DNA of 64,000 nt from Pseudomonadota bacterium. GTDB lineage: Bacteria; Pseudomonadota; Gammaproteobacteria; Burkholderiales; Thiobacillaceae. The stretch covers positions 44,197 through 108,196 of the forward strand of contig JAJZPR010000007.1 of assembly GCA_021847835.1 (NCBI GenBank). The letters run 5' to 3'. The position numbers and the translations under genes are program-made. This document shows positions 55,765 through 64,000 of this stretch, one piece after another. The notes below the pieces were generated by a model that was given only the letters and a program-made list of their open reading frames with translations, searched no databases and was not told the DNA's origin. Numbering within the stretch: position 1 is the first letter of the stretch; every line of letters starts with the position of its first letter.

Positions 55765-55834
55765 TTTTGCTGTTAATGTGTATAAAAAATTGGATTTTCT
55801 ATACACATGGAAACTGACATGTATAAAAACTTGC
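55765..55834. promoter_or_regulatory. AT-rich leader with repeated TGTATA motifs upstream of fic
   Basis: The 8-bp arms tgtgtata (55777-55784) and tatacaca (55800-55807) form an inverted repeat, and tgtataaaaaattg (55779) recurs as tgtataaaaacttg at 55820, 41 bp on. The block is clearly richer in A+T than the flanking genes. It is the natural place for promoter and operators of the fic-restriction operon; no binding protein is known. Confidence 0.45.
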
Positions 55835-55871
55835 AGTTTTTCGCCATATCGGGGCAACGGCAAGACCGGGC

Positions 55872-56978
55872 ATGAACGACCTCCTTTCCCTGAGTCGCCT
55901 TCAAGCCGCCTGGTTCGAGACGCCAGCCATCCTCAAGAAAAATGCTGCCGCAAGCCGCAAGCTGGCAGAACTGAAAGGGCTGGCATCATCCATCCCGAAC
56001 CAGGGCATCCTCATCAATACCCTGGCTTTGCAGGAAGCCAAGGACAGTTCCGAAATCGAGAATATCGTCACCACCCATGACGAACTGTTCAAAAGCGATG
56101 CCTTCCCCAGCCTGCCGGATAATCTGGCGGCCAAAGAGGTGCGCCACTATATCCAGGCCTTGCGGGCAGGGTTCAGGCTTGTCCACAAAACCGGGCTGCT
56201 CACGGCCAAGCACATCCTGGAAATCCAGGCCGAGCTGGAGAAAAACAAGGCCGGCTTCCGCAAGCTTCCTGGCACTGCGCTCAAGAACAATCAAGGCGAC
56301 ACGGTCTACACCCCTCCCCAGGACCCCGACACCATTGCCGCGCTCATGCGCGATCTTGAACGCTTCATCAATGATGACGAAGCATTCGATGCGGATGCGC
56401 TGATCAAAATGGCGATCATCCATCACCAGTTCGAGAGCATTCATCCCTTCTACGATGGCAATGGCCGCACCGGCCGCATCATCAACGTACTGTACCTGGT
56501 GCAAAAAGGACTGCTCAACATTCCCGTGTTGTACCTCTCGCGCCATATCGTGCGCACCAAGTCCGACTACTACCGTCTGCTGCAAAATGTTCGCGACCAG
56601 AACGACAGCGCCGAGTCATGGGAAGCATGGGTGCTCTACATGCTGACCGCAGTGGAAGAAACAGCGCATCAGACCATCGCCACCGTGGACGCCATCAAAA
56701 CCGCCCTCATGGATTACAAGCACCGCATCCGCGCCGGCTACAAGTTCTACAGCCAGGATCTGATCAACAACCTGTTCAGACACCCCTACACCAAGATCGA
56801 GTTCATGGAGCGCGACCTCAAGGTCTCCCGTCTGACTGCGTCCAAATACCTGGAAGCCCTGGCCAGGGACGGCTTTCTGCAAAAGAAAAAAGTCGGCCGC
56901 ACAAATTACTACATCAACATTGCGCTGAACGGCATCCTCACACGTCCGGAAATGCGCGAAGGCAGCCTCGCAGGATAG
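55872..56978 (+). CDS. Fic family protein (class II, SoFic-like)
   Basis: The 368-residue protein has the Fic motif HPFYDGNGRTGR (residues 191-202) for transfer of AMP or similar groups from nucleotides to proteins. An N-terminal inhibitory motif SSEIEN (Ser59 to Asn64, Glu63 as the blocking residue) makes it a class II Fic. A C-terminal winged-helix domain (DLKVSRLTASKYLEALARDG) suggests DNA binding. The stop lies 5 bp before the restriction-modification gene, so the two form one operon. Confidence 0.9.
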   Translation: MNDLLSLSRLQAAWFETPAILKKNAAASRKLAELKGLASSIPNQGILINTLALQEAKDSSEIENIVTTHDELFKSDAFPSLPDNLAAKEVRHYIQALRAGFRLVHKTGLLTAKHILEIQAELEKNKAGFRKLPGTALKNNQGDTVYTPPQDPDTIAALMRDLERFINDDEAFDADALIKMAIIHHQFESIHPFYDGNGRTGRIINVLYLVQKGLLNIPVLYLSRHIVRTKSDYYRLLQNVRDQNDSAESWEAWVLYMLTAVEETAHQTIATVDAIKTALMDYKHRIRAGYKFYSQDLINNLFRHPYTKIEFMERDLKVSRLTASKYLEALARDGFLQKKKVGRTNYYINIALNGILTRPEMREGSLAG

Positions 56979-56983
56979 CCACC

Positions 56984-59983
56984 ATGCCCGCCCCCGCCGA
57001 ACTCCTCGACCTCGTCGCCCGCTTCCGCGAGCAGCATGCCGACTACAAGCGCGGCGCCTACAACGAAACCCAGCTCCGGCGCGACTTCCTCGACCCGCTG
57101 TTCAGGCTGCTGGGCTGGGACGTGGACAACCGCGCCGGCTACGCCGAGAGCTTCCGCGAAGTCGTGCACGAGGACGCCGTCAAGGTCGGCGGCATGACCA
57201 AGGCGCCGGACTATTCCTTCCGCATCGGCGGGCGGCGCCTGTTCTTTCTGGAAGCCAAGAAGCCCGCCGTCCACATCAGGGAAGAAATCCCGCCCGCCTA
57301 CCAGCTGCGCCGTTACGCCTGGTCGGCCGGCTTGCAGCTGTCCATCCTCTCCGACTTCGAGGAATTCGCGGTCTACGACGGTTCCATCAAGCCCGGCCCC
57401 AAGGACAAACCCGCCAAGGCGCGCGTCTTCTACTGCACCTTCGAGGAATATGCCGAGAGATGGGGCGAGATCGCCGCGCTGTTCTCCAAGGAGGCCGTGC
57501 TCAAGGGCGGCATCGACCGCTTCGCCAGGAAACTGCCCGGCCGCCGCGGCACCGCCACCGTGGACGCCGAGTTCCTCGCCCAGATCGAGCACTGGCGCGA
57601 TCTGCTGGCGCGGAACATCGCGCTCAGGAACGACCTCGACGTGCACGCGCTCAACCATGCCGTGCAGGCCACCATCGACCGCATCGTCTTCCTGCGCATC
57701 TGCGAAGACCGCGGCATCGAGCACGAAAACCGCCTGCTCGCCCTCACCAACGGTGCACACATCTACGCGCGGCTGACCCAGCTGTTCCGCGACGCCGACG
57801 ACCGCTACAACTCCGGCCTGTTCCACTTCAGGAACGAGAAAGGCCGCGCCGGCGAGCCCGACGCCTACACCCTCGACCTCGCCATCGACGACAAGCCGCT
57901 CAAGGACATCATCCGCGGCCTGTACTACCCCGAGTCGCCCTACGAATTCGCCGTGCTGCCCGCCGACATCCTCGGGCAGGTGTACGAGCGCTTCCTCGGC
58001 AAGGTCATCCGTTTAACCAGCGGCGGGCAGGCCAAGGTCGAGGAAAAGCCCGAGGTCAAGAAGGCCGGCGGCGTGTACTACACCCCCACCTACATCGTCG
58101 ACTACATCGTGCGCGAAACCGTGGGCAAACTGCTGGAAGGCAAGAACCCCAGACAGGCCGAGAAGCTGCGCATCTGCGACCCCGCCTGCGGCAGCGGCTC
58201 CTTCCTCATCGGCGCCTACCAGCACCTGCTCGACTGGCACCTCAAGTGGTATTCGGAAAACGACCCGCAAAAGCATGCCAGCGGCAAGAACCCGAAGCTG
58301 CGCCAAAGCCACGACGGCTGGCGCCTCACCGTGGCGGAAAGGAAGCGCATCCTCACCCACAACATCTACGGCGTGGACATCGACGCCCAGGCCGTGGAAG
58401 TGACAAAACTGTCCCTGCTGCTGAAGGTGCTGGAAGGCGAAACCGGCGAGACGCTCGGCCTCGCGCAGATGAAGCTGTTCCACGAGCGTGCCTTGCCCAA
58501 CCTCGACGCCAACATCCTGTGCGGCAACTCGCTCATCGGCACCGACTTCTTTGATGGCCGCCTCGACCTCGACGAAGACGAGCGGCGGCGGGTGAATGCC
58601 TTCGATTGGGCTACCGGGTTCCCGGAAGTGTTCAAGGCCGGCGGCTTCGATGCGGTGATCGGAAATCCGCCTTATGTGCGAATGGAGGCTTTCAAGGAAT
58701 TGAAGACCTACCTCAAAAACACTTACGCCTGCCACGATGAGCGTTCCGATCTTTATGCCTACTTCATCGAGCGCAGCCACAAGCTGCTTGGCCGGGACGG
58801 CCGCTTCGGAATGATCGTGTCCAACAAGTTTCTCAGGGCAAACTACGGCAAGCCACTTCGTGATTTTCTGGTACGCAATGCCACGCTTGTCCGAATTGCC
58901 GATTTCGCAGGGTTGCCGGTATTCAAGGGGGCAACGGTCAGGACGCTGGTTATTATTTCGGAACGCGGGCAGCATCGAAAAACACCGCTCCTCTATTCGC
59001 CCCCGCCCCCTATTGAAGTTTTCGAAGCCATAGCCGGCGGTGCCTCGAATGTCCAGGAAGCCACGGAAGGATTGGCTTACGAAGTGCCCGCAGAAACCCT
59101 GAACAAAGCCGTCTGGAGCTTCGACGCCAGCCACATCGACGATTTGATGGCGAAGCTGCAGACGGGGTTTCTGCCCTTGACAGATTACTGCGAAGGCCAG
59201 ATTTGCATGGGTATTAAATCAGGCTATGCCGATGCTTTCGTAATCGACCACACGACTCGGGACGCTCTGGTGCGCCAAAACCGCCGCGCCGCCGAGATTA
59301 TCAAGCCCTTCCTGAATGGCCGCGACGTCAGGCGCTATTTCATCGACGACCCCGATCTCTACCTGATCTACACCTGCCACGGCATAGATATGAGCCCTTA
59401 CCCTGCCATCGTGGAACACCTCAAGCCCTACAAGCAGCGGCTGATGGCACGTGCCACCAAACAGGAGTGGCACGAATTGCAGCAGCCGCAATTCAATTTC
59501 TCCGAGTGGATGGGCGGCCCCAAGATCATCTTCCCGGATATTGCCGTGACACCCAGGTTCGCCCTCGATGAAACGGGCCATTTCAGTTCGAACACTACTT
59601 ACTTCATCCCCCGGCGTGATCTCTATCTGCTTGGCCTGCTCAACAGCAAGCTCGGCGAATTTTATTTCAAGCGCACATGTGCGGGGCTTGAGGGAAAGAA
59701 CGAAACCTACCTTCGTTTCTTTGGGCAATATTTGAAGGGTTTTCCCGTAGCCGTCATCGACACGGGAAAAGCCGCCGACCGTGCCCGCCACGACAAGATG
59801 GTCAAGCTGGTTGAATCCATGCTCAAGCTGCACGAGCAGCTTGCCGCCGCCAGGACCGCGCACGACAAGACGCTGATCCAGCGCCAGTGTGATGCCACCG
59901 ACCGCCAGATCGACGCGCTGGTGTACGAGCTTTACGGGCTGACGGATGAGGAAATCCGCATCGTGGAAACGGGCAATGCATGA
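56984..59983 (+). CDS. Type IIG restriction-modification enzyme (single-chain N6-adenine methyltransferase/nuclease)
   Basis: The 999-residue protein fuses both activities. Near the N-terminus, APDYSFRIGG and FFLEAKKP (Asp76, Glu90, Lys92) form a PD-(D/E)xK nuclease site. The methyltransferase has motif I DPACGSGSFLIG at about residue 399 and motif IV NPPYVR at 561. The C-terminal third is a TaqI/Eco57I-type target-recognition region. The start is ATG 56984; upstream frame lies in fic. As one chain it should methylate and cut on its own; recognition site unknown. Confidence 0.9.
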   Translation: MPAPAELLDLVARFREQHADYKRGAYNETQLRRDFLDPLFRLLGWDVDNRAGYAESFREVVHEDAVKVGGMTKAPDYSFRIGGRRLFFLEAKKPAVHIREEIPPAYQLRRYAWSAGLQLSILSDFEEFAVYDGSIKPGPKDKPAKARVFYCTFEEYAERWGEIAALFSKEAVLKGGIDRFARKLPGRRGTATVDAEFLAQIEHWRDLLARNIALRNDLDVHALNHAVQATIDRIVFLRICEDRGIEHENRLLALTNGAHIYARLTQLFRDADDRYNSGLFHFRNEKGRAGEPDAYTLDLAIDDKPLKDIIRGLYYPESPYEFAVLPADILGQVYERFLGKVIRLTSGGQAKVEEKPEVKKAGGVYYTPTYIVDYIVRETVGKLLEGKNPRQAEKLRICDPACGSGSFLIGAYQHLLDWHLKWYSENDPQKHASGKNPKLRQSHDGWRLTVAERKRILTHNIYGVDIDAQAVEVTKLSLLLKVLEGETGETLGLAQMKLFHERALPNLDANILCGNSLIGTDFFDGRLDLDEDERRRVNAFDWATGFPEVFKAGGFDAVIGNPPYVRMEAFKELKTYLKNTYACHDERSDLYAYFIERSHKLLGRDGRFGMIVSNKFLRANYGKPLRDFLVRNATLVRIADFAGLPVFKGATVRTLVIISERGQHRKTPLLYSPPPPIEVFEAIAGGASNVQEATEGLAYEVPAETLNKAVWSFDASHIDDLMAKLQTGFLPLTDYCEGQICMGIKSGYADAFVIDHTTRDALVRQNRRAAEIIKPFLNGRDVRRYFIDDPDLYLIYTCHGIDMSPYPAIVEHLKPYKQRLMARATKQEWHELQQPQFNFSEWMGGPKIIFPDIAVTPRFALDETGHFSSNTTYFIPRRDLYLLGLLNSKLGEFYFKRTCAGLEGKNETYLRFFGQYLKGFPVAVIDTGKAADRARHDKMVKLVESMLKLHEQLAAARTAHDKTLIQRQCDATDRQIDALVYELYGLTDEEIRIVETGNA

Positions 59984-60029
59984 GGCGATTGGCTAAAGTA
60001 AAAACATTCGAGTACAGGAAGGAGCCCCC

Positions 60030-61109
60030 GTGCTGATCGGCGTACCGAAGGAAATCAAGAATCACGAATACCGCGTGGCGATGACGCCGGACGGGGTGCG
60101 CGCGCTCGTCCAGGCCGGGCACGCGGTGCGGGTGCAGGGCGGGGCCGGGGCCGGCATCGGCTTTGCCGATTCCGCCTACCGCGAGGCAGGTGCCGAGATG
60201 ATGGATTCGCCGGCGGACATCTACCGCGCCGACATGGTGGTCAAGGTCAAGGAGCCGCAGGCTTCGGAAACGCCGCTTTTGCAATCCGGCCAGTTGCTGT
60301 TCTGTTATCTGCATCTCGCCGCCGCGCCGGAACTGGCGAAGGCCCTGCTCGAAAGAAACGTCACCGCGATCGGCTACGAAACCGTGACCGATGCCGCCGG
60401 CGGCTTTCCGCTGCTGCGGCCGATGTCGGAGATCGCCGGGCGCATGGCGCCGCAAATGGGGGCGTTGGGGCTGATGCGGCCCTACGGCGGCAACGGCACC
60501 CTGGTTTCCGGCGTGCCCGGCGTGTGGCCGGCGCGCGTCGCCGTCATCGGCGGCGGCACGGTGGGCATGAACGCGGTGCGGGTGGCCGTGGGCCTGGGCG
60601 CGCAGGTGCGGCTGCTGGACCGCGGCGCGGAAAAACTGCGGCATGCGGAAGAACTGTTCGGCGCGCGCTGCGAGACCGCCTTCGCCACGCCGGCCGAGGT
60701 TGCGCGGGCGGTCAGGCAGGCCGACATCGTCGTGGGCGCGGCCATGGTGGCCGGACGCCGCGCGCCGCACATCCTGACGCGCGAACATCTGCGCGCCATG
60801 CGGTCGGGCTCGGTGCTGGTCGATGTCTCCATCGACCAGGGCGGCATCGCCGAAACCTCGCGCCCCACCACGCACAGCGAGCCGTTCTACGTGGAGGAAG
60901 GCATCGTGCACTACTGCGTGACCAACATGCCGGGCGCGGTGGCGCGCACCGCCACGCTGGCGCTGACCCAGGCCACGCTGCCCTTCGTCACGGCGCTGGC
61001 GGACAAGGGCATGAATGCGGTCGAGGAAAACCCGCATCTGGGCAAGGGCTTGCAGATACAGGGCGGGAAAATCGTCTATCCGGGGCTGGCGGAGGACATC
61101 AAGCTCTAG
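60030..61109 (+). CDS. ald: Alanine dehydrogenase
   Basis: Ald interconverts alanine and pyruvate with NAD. The 359-residue enzyme begins [20 protein letters not shown] (GTG start at 60030, AGGAAGGAG upstream), has catalytic Lys and His in VKVKEPQ and YLHLAAAP, and the NAD motif [15 protein letters not shown]. It lies between the restriction island and the rnf operon. Confidence 0.95.
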   Translation: MLIGVPKEIKNHEYRVAMTPDGVRALVQAGHAVRVQGGAGAGIGFADSAYREAGAEMMDSPADIYRADMVVKVKEPQASETPLLQSGQLLFCYLHLAAAPELAKALLERNVTAIGYETVTDAAGGFPLLRPMSEIAGRMAPQMGALGLMRPYGGNGTLVSGVPGVWPARVAVIGGGTVGMNAVRVAVGLGAQVRLLDRGAEKLRHAEELFGARCETAFATPAEVARAVRQADIVVGAAMVAGRRAPHILTREHLRAMRSGSVLVDVSIDQGGIAETSRPTTHSEPFYVEEGIVHYCVTNMPGAVARTATLALTQATLPFVTALADKGMNAVEENPHLGKGLQIQGGKIVYPGLAEDIKL

Positions 61110-61115
61110 CAGCCT

Positions 61116-61152
61116 GGTGAATTTATTCACCCTCTCCCGTCGAGTGAGAGGG
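61116..61152. terminator. Two small hairpins after ald
   Basis: ggtgaa-ttta-ttcacc (61116-61131) is followed by ccctctc/gagaggg (61130-61136 with 61146-61152) and a short AAAA run. They lie just after the ald stop and before the rnfA leader. Confidence 0.5.
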
Positions 61153-61252
61153 AAAATTTCAGCGGGGCGGGCATTCCCACCCTGTTCCTACGGTTGAATA
61201 TCGGCCGCCCAGGCGGGATAATTCGGATACCTGTCTCTGCTAAACGGCCGTC

Positions 61253-61831
61253 TTGGAACAATACCTTCTTCTTCTCATCGGCACGGTGTTCGTGAACAAC
61301 ATCGTCATGTCCAAGATTCTAGGGCTGTGCCCCTTCATGGGCGTGTCGAAGAAACTGGAAACTTCCATTTCCATGGGGCTCGCCACCACCTTCGTGCTGA
61401 CCCTGGCCTCGGGCACGTCCTACCTCATCAACGAGTACCTGCTCGGCACGGATCTCTTCTATCTGCGCACGCTGTCCTTCATCGTGGTCATCGCCGGCAT
61501 CGTGCAGTTCACCGAGATGTTCATCCACAAGACCAGCCCGGTGCTGTACCAGGTGCTGGGCATCTATCTGCCGCTCATCACCACCAACTGCGCGGTGCTG
61601 GGCATTCCGCTGCTGAATGCGCAGGCGCAGCACAATTTCGTCGAATCGCTCCTGTTCGGCGCGGGCGGCGCCATCGGTTTCACCCTGGTGCTGGTGCTGT
61701 TCGCGGGCATCCGCGAACGCATGGAAGCGGCCGACGTGCCCAAGATATTCCAGGGCACCAGCATCGCCATGATCACCGCCGGGCTGATGAGCCTGGCCTT
61801 CATGGGCTTTTCGGGACTGGTCAAGCTCTGA
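61253..61831 (+). CDS. rnfA: Electron transport complex subunit RnfA
   Basis: The 192-residue membrane protein has six helices and the RnfA/RsxA pattern [20 protein letters not shown], with the paired Cys region GLCPFMGV and TTNCAVLG. The start is TTG 61253. It is the first gene of the Rnf/Rsx operon, which couples ferredoxin and NADH redox chemistry to ion movement, or reduces SoxR. Confidence 0.95.
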   Translation: MEQYLLLLIGTVFVNNIVMSKILGLCPFMGVSKKLETSISMGLATTFVLTLASGTSYLINEYLLGTDLFYLRTLSFIVVIAGIVQFTEMFIHKTSPVLYQVLGIYLPLITTNCAVLGIPLLNAQAQHNFVESLLFGAGGAIGFTLVLVLFAGIRERMEAADVPKIFQGTSIAMITAGLMSLAFMGFSGLVKL

Positions 61832-62373
61832 TGCTGACCGCCATTCTCGTCATGGCGGGCATCGCCATCGCGCTGGGCGCGGTGCTGGGCTTCGCCGCGC
61901 TCAGGTACAAGGTCGAGGGCGATCCGCTGGTGGAGAAGATCGACGCCATCCTGCCGCAGACCCAGTGCGGCCAGTGCGGCTTTCCCGGCTGCAAGCCCTA
62001 CGCCACCGCCATCGCCAAGGGCGAGGCCGACATCAACAAGTGCCCGCCCGGCGGCGAGGAAGGCGTGAAGAAGCTCGCCGAGCTGCTGGGCGTGGAAGTG
62101 AAGCCGCTCGATGCCGAACCCAAGCCCAAGTCCGTGGCCTTCATCGACGAGAGCCTGTGCATCGGCTGCACCCTGTGCATCCAGGCCTGCCCGGTGGACG
62201 CCATCCTCGGCGCGGCCAAGCAGATGCACACCATCATCGAATCGGAATGCACGGGCTGCGAACTGTGCGTGGCGCCCTGCCCGGTGGACTGCATTGCCAT
62301 GGTGCCGCTGAAGGAAGACCTCAACACCTGGAAATGGAAGTACCCGGTGTTCAAATTGAAACAAGTCGCATGA
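61831..62373 (+). CDS. rnfB: Electron transport complex subunit RnfB
   Basis: The 180-residue protein has an N-terminal membrane helix, a [4Fe-4S] motif [12 protein letters not shown] and two ferredoxin-type clusters ([28 protein letters not shown]). Its ATG shares a base with the rnfA stop. It passes electrons between ferredoxin and the membrane subunits. Confidence 0.96.
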   Translation: MLTAILVMAGIAIALGAVLGFAALRYKVEGDPLVEKIDAILPQTQCGQCGFPGCKPYATAIAKGEADINKCPPGGEEGVKKLAELLGVEVKPLDAEPKPKSVAFIDESLCIGCTLCIQACPVDAILGAAKQMHTIIESECTGCELCVAPCPVDCIAMVPLKEDLNTWKWKYPVFKLKQVA

Positions 62374-64000
62374 GCGAACTGCACCGATTCCCCGGCGGCG
62401 TCCATCCCGAAGAGCACAAGCAGGAATCCGCCTCGCGCCCCATCCACGCCGCCTTCGTTCCCAGGAAGCTGGTCGTGCCCCTGCGCCAGCACATCGGCCA
62501 GCCGTCCAAGCCCGTCGTCAAGGCCGGCGACCGCGTATTGAAGGGCCAGATGATCGCCGAGGCGGACGGCTACGTGTCGGTCGCCCTGCATGCGCCCTCT
62601 TCCGGCATCGTCACCGAAATCGGCCTGGCCGCCGTGCCGCACCCCTCCGGCCTGCCGGATCTGTGCATAACCATCGAAACCGACGGCCGCGACGAATGGA
62701 TGGCACGCACGCCCATAGACTGGCGCAATACCGACCCGGCGGCGCTGCGCGGCCACGTGCGCGACCTCGGCATCGCCGGCCTGGGCGGCGCGGTGTTCCC
62801 CAGTTCCATCAAGCTCGATCCCGCCGGCAGCCCGCCCGTCCACACCCTGATCCTCAACGGCGGCGAATGCGAGCCCTGGATCACCTGCGACGACCGCCTG
62901 ATGCGCGAGCGCGCCGAGGACATCCTCGAAGGCGCGCGCATCATGCAGTTTCTCCTCGGCGCGCAGCGGCTCATGGCCGGCATCGAGGACAACAAGCCCG
63001 AAGCCATTGACGCCATGCGGGCGGCCGCGCAAAAACTCGGCCTGGCGATCGAAATCGTCGCCATGCCCACGCTCTATCCCGGCGGCGGCGGCAAGCAGAT
63101 CACCAAGACGCTGACCGGACTGGACACGCCGTCCGGCGGACGCACCACCGATGTCGGCGTGCAGGTGTTCAACATGGGCACCAGCTACGCGCTGGCGCGT
63201 GGCATTTTGCACGGCGAGCCGCTGATCTCGCGCATCGTCACCGTCACCGGCCACGTGCTGCGGCCGCAGAATTTCGAGGTGCTGATCGGCACGCCGATGA
63301 GCGAACTGGTCATGCATGCCGGCGATCGCGAGGGCATGACCGGCATCATCATGGGCGGGCCGATGATGGGCTTCGACGTGCCCGCCCTGGACGTGCCGGT
63401 GGTCAAGGCCACCAACTGCGTGCTGGCGAAATCCGCCGAACTCTTTCCGCCCAGGCCGCGCGAGCTGCCCTGCATCCGCTGCACCCAGTGCGTGCCGGTA
63501 TGCCCGGCCGAATTGCAGCCGCAACAGCTGTACTGGTTCGCGCGCGCCAAGGATCTGGGCAAGGCGCAGGAGTACCATCTGTTCGACTGCATCGAATGCG
63601 GCTGCTGCAGCTACGTGTGCCCCAGCCACATCCCGCTGGTGGACTACTACCGCTACGCCAAGAGCGAAATCTGGGCGCGCGAGAAGGAAAAGCGGCTCGC
63701 CGACACCGCGCGCGAGCGCCACGAATTCCGCCTGTTCCGCCTGGAGCGCGAAAAGAAGGAAAAGGCCGAACGCCTCGCCGCCAAGGCGCAGACCAAGAAG
63801 ACCGAGGCGCCTTCCTTGAGCACGCCCGAACAGGATGCCAAGAAAAAACTCATCGCCGAGGCCATGGCCCGCGCCCAGGCCAGGAAAGCCGAGGTCAAGC
63901 CGAAGAACATCGACAACCTGCCGCCCGACAAGCAGGCGGAAATCGCCGAGATCGAGTCGCGGCGGGCTAAAATCCGCGAGATCGCCAAGCAGCCGGTGGA
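62370..64000 (+). CDS. rnfC: Electron transport complex subunit RnfC (partial)
   Basis: The frame opens with ATG 62370, overlapping the rnfB stop as ATGA, and runs off the end of the window without a stop after about 543 codons. It has the N-terminal [21 protein letters not shown] and [17 protein letters not shown] motifs of the NAD/FMN-binding part, and two ferredoxin clusters ([24 protein letters not shown]). A Lys/Glu/Ala-rich C-terminal tail has begun by 63690, as in long RnfC proteins. Confidence 0.95.
   Translation, partial: MSELHRFPGGVHPEEHKQESASRPIHAAFVPRKLVVPLRQHIGQPSKPVVKAGDRVLKGQMIAEADGYVSVALHAPSSGIVTEIGLAAVPHPSGLPDLCITIETDGRDEWMARTPIDWRNTDPAALRGHVRDLGIAGLGGAVFPSSIKLDPAGSPPVHTLILNGGECEPWITCDDRLMRERAEDILEGARIMQFLLGAQRLMAGIEDNKPEAIDAMRAAAQKLGLAIEIVAMPTLYPGGGGKQITKTLTGLDTPSGGRTTDVGVQVFNMGTSYALARGILHGEPLISRIVTVTGHVLRPQNFEVLIGTPMSELVMHAGDREGMTGIIMGGPMMGFDVPALDVPVVKATNCVLAKSAELFPPRPRELPCIRCTQCVPVCPAELQPQQLYWFARAKDLGKAQEYHLFDCIECGCCSYVCPSHIPLVDYYRYAKSEIWAREKEKRLADTARERHEFRLFRLEREKKEKAERLAAKAQTKKTEAPSLSTPEQDAKKKLIAEAMARAQARKAEVKPKNIDNLPPDKQAEIAEIESRRAKIREIAKQPV

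Overview
The window is a GC-rich stretch of a Gram-negative chromosome. The order hisG-murA-bolA-ABC transporter-mla, the run fimV-asd-leuB-leuD-entericidin-leuC-MFS-aroC, the run truA-trpF-trpB-trpA-accD-folC-dedD-cvpA-purF-metZ, the short HisZ-dependent HisG, FimV and an Rnf complex all point to a betaproteobacterium, probably Nitrosomonadales/Rhodocyclales-like. This is inferred from gene order and protein features; no rRNA, tRNA or CRISPR array was seen.

Layout. 1-1.8 kb: the tail of an unidentified gene and an ArnT/PMT-type membrane glycosyltransferase. 1.9-10.1 kb (minus): hisG, murA, a BolA-family gene, an ABC-2 exporter and an Mla phospholipid-transport operon in which a TolC-family gene sits between mlaD and mlaC. 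10.2-14.1 kb: a short DUF72 protein, cysS, a TPR lipo/periplasmic protein, a cyclophilin and lpxH. 14.0-25.7 kb (minus): metZ, purF, cvpA, dedD, folC, accD, trpA, trpB, trpF, truA and a CbiQ-like protein. The trpB-trpA junction is split by a small toxin-antitoxin-type cassette (BrnT, its antitoxin partner, HicB), and a copy of the trpB 3' end lies on the far side of the cassette. 25.7-35.1 kb (minus): fimV, asd, the leu genes, an MFS transporter and aroC.

35.2-39.4 kb is an unfamiliar accessory group: a ThDP-dependent acetolactate-synthase-like enzyme, a DxD glycosyltransferase-like protein 3 bp downstream, and a convergent sulfotransferase-like protein. 39.7-42.1 kb (minus) holds a DedA-PAP2-LssY fusion overlapping dgkA. 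42.5-43.9 kb is a leucyl aminopeptidase, followed by a 269-bp nested palindromic element directly upstream of pdhA. 44.3-49.4 kb encodes a pyruvate dehydrogenase-type complex with E2 and E3 fused into one 998-residue chain. It is followed by a MerB-like gene whose 5' end is frameshifted by a perfect 22-bp tandem duplication, and by a zinc-sensing CZB-GGDEF diguanylate cyclase of DgcZ type.

51.1-55.7 kb: prfC, pyrD and kup (the apparent kup start codon is ATA). 55.7-60.0 kb is a probable defence island: an AT-rich leader with repeated TGTATA motifs, a class II Fic protein, and 5 bp later a single-chain type IIG restriction-modification enzyme. 60.0-64.0 kb: alanine dehydrogenase and the start of the rnf operon (rnfA, rnfB, rnfC running off the window). 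Several families of short inverted repeats (REP-like hairpins, GTGAGGCG elements, ACCACAGAG elements) occupy the intergenic spaces.
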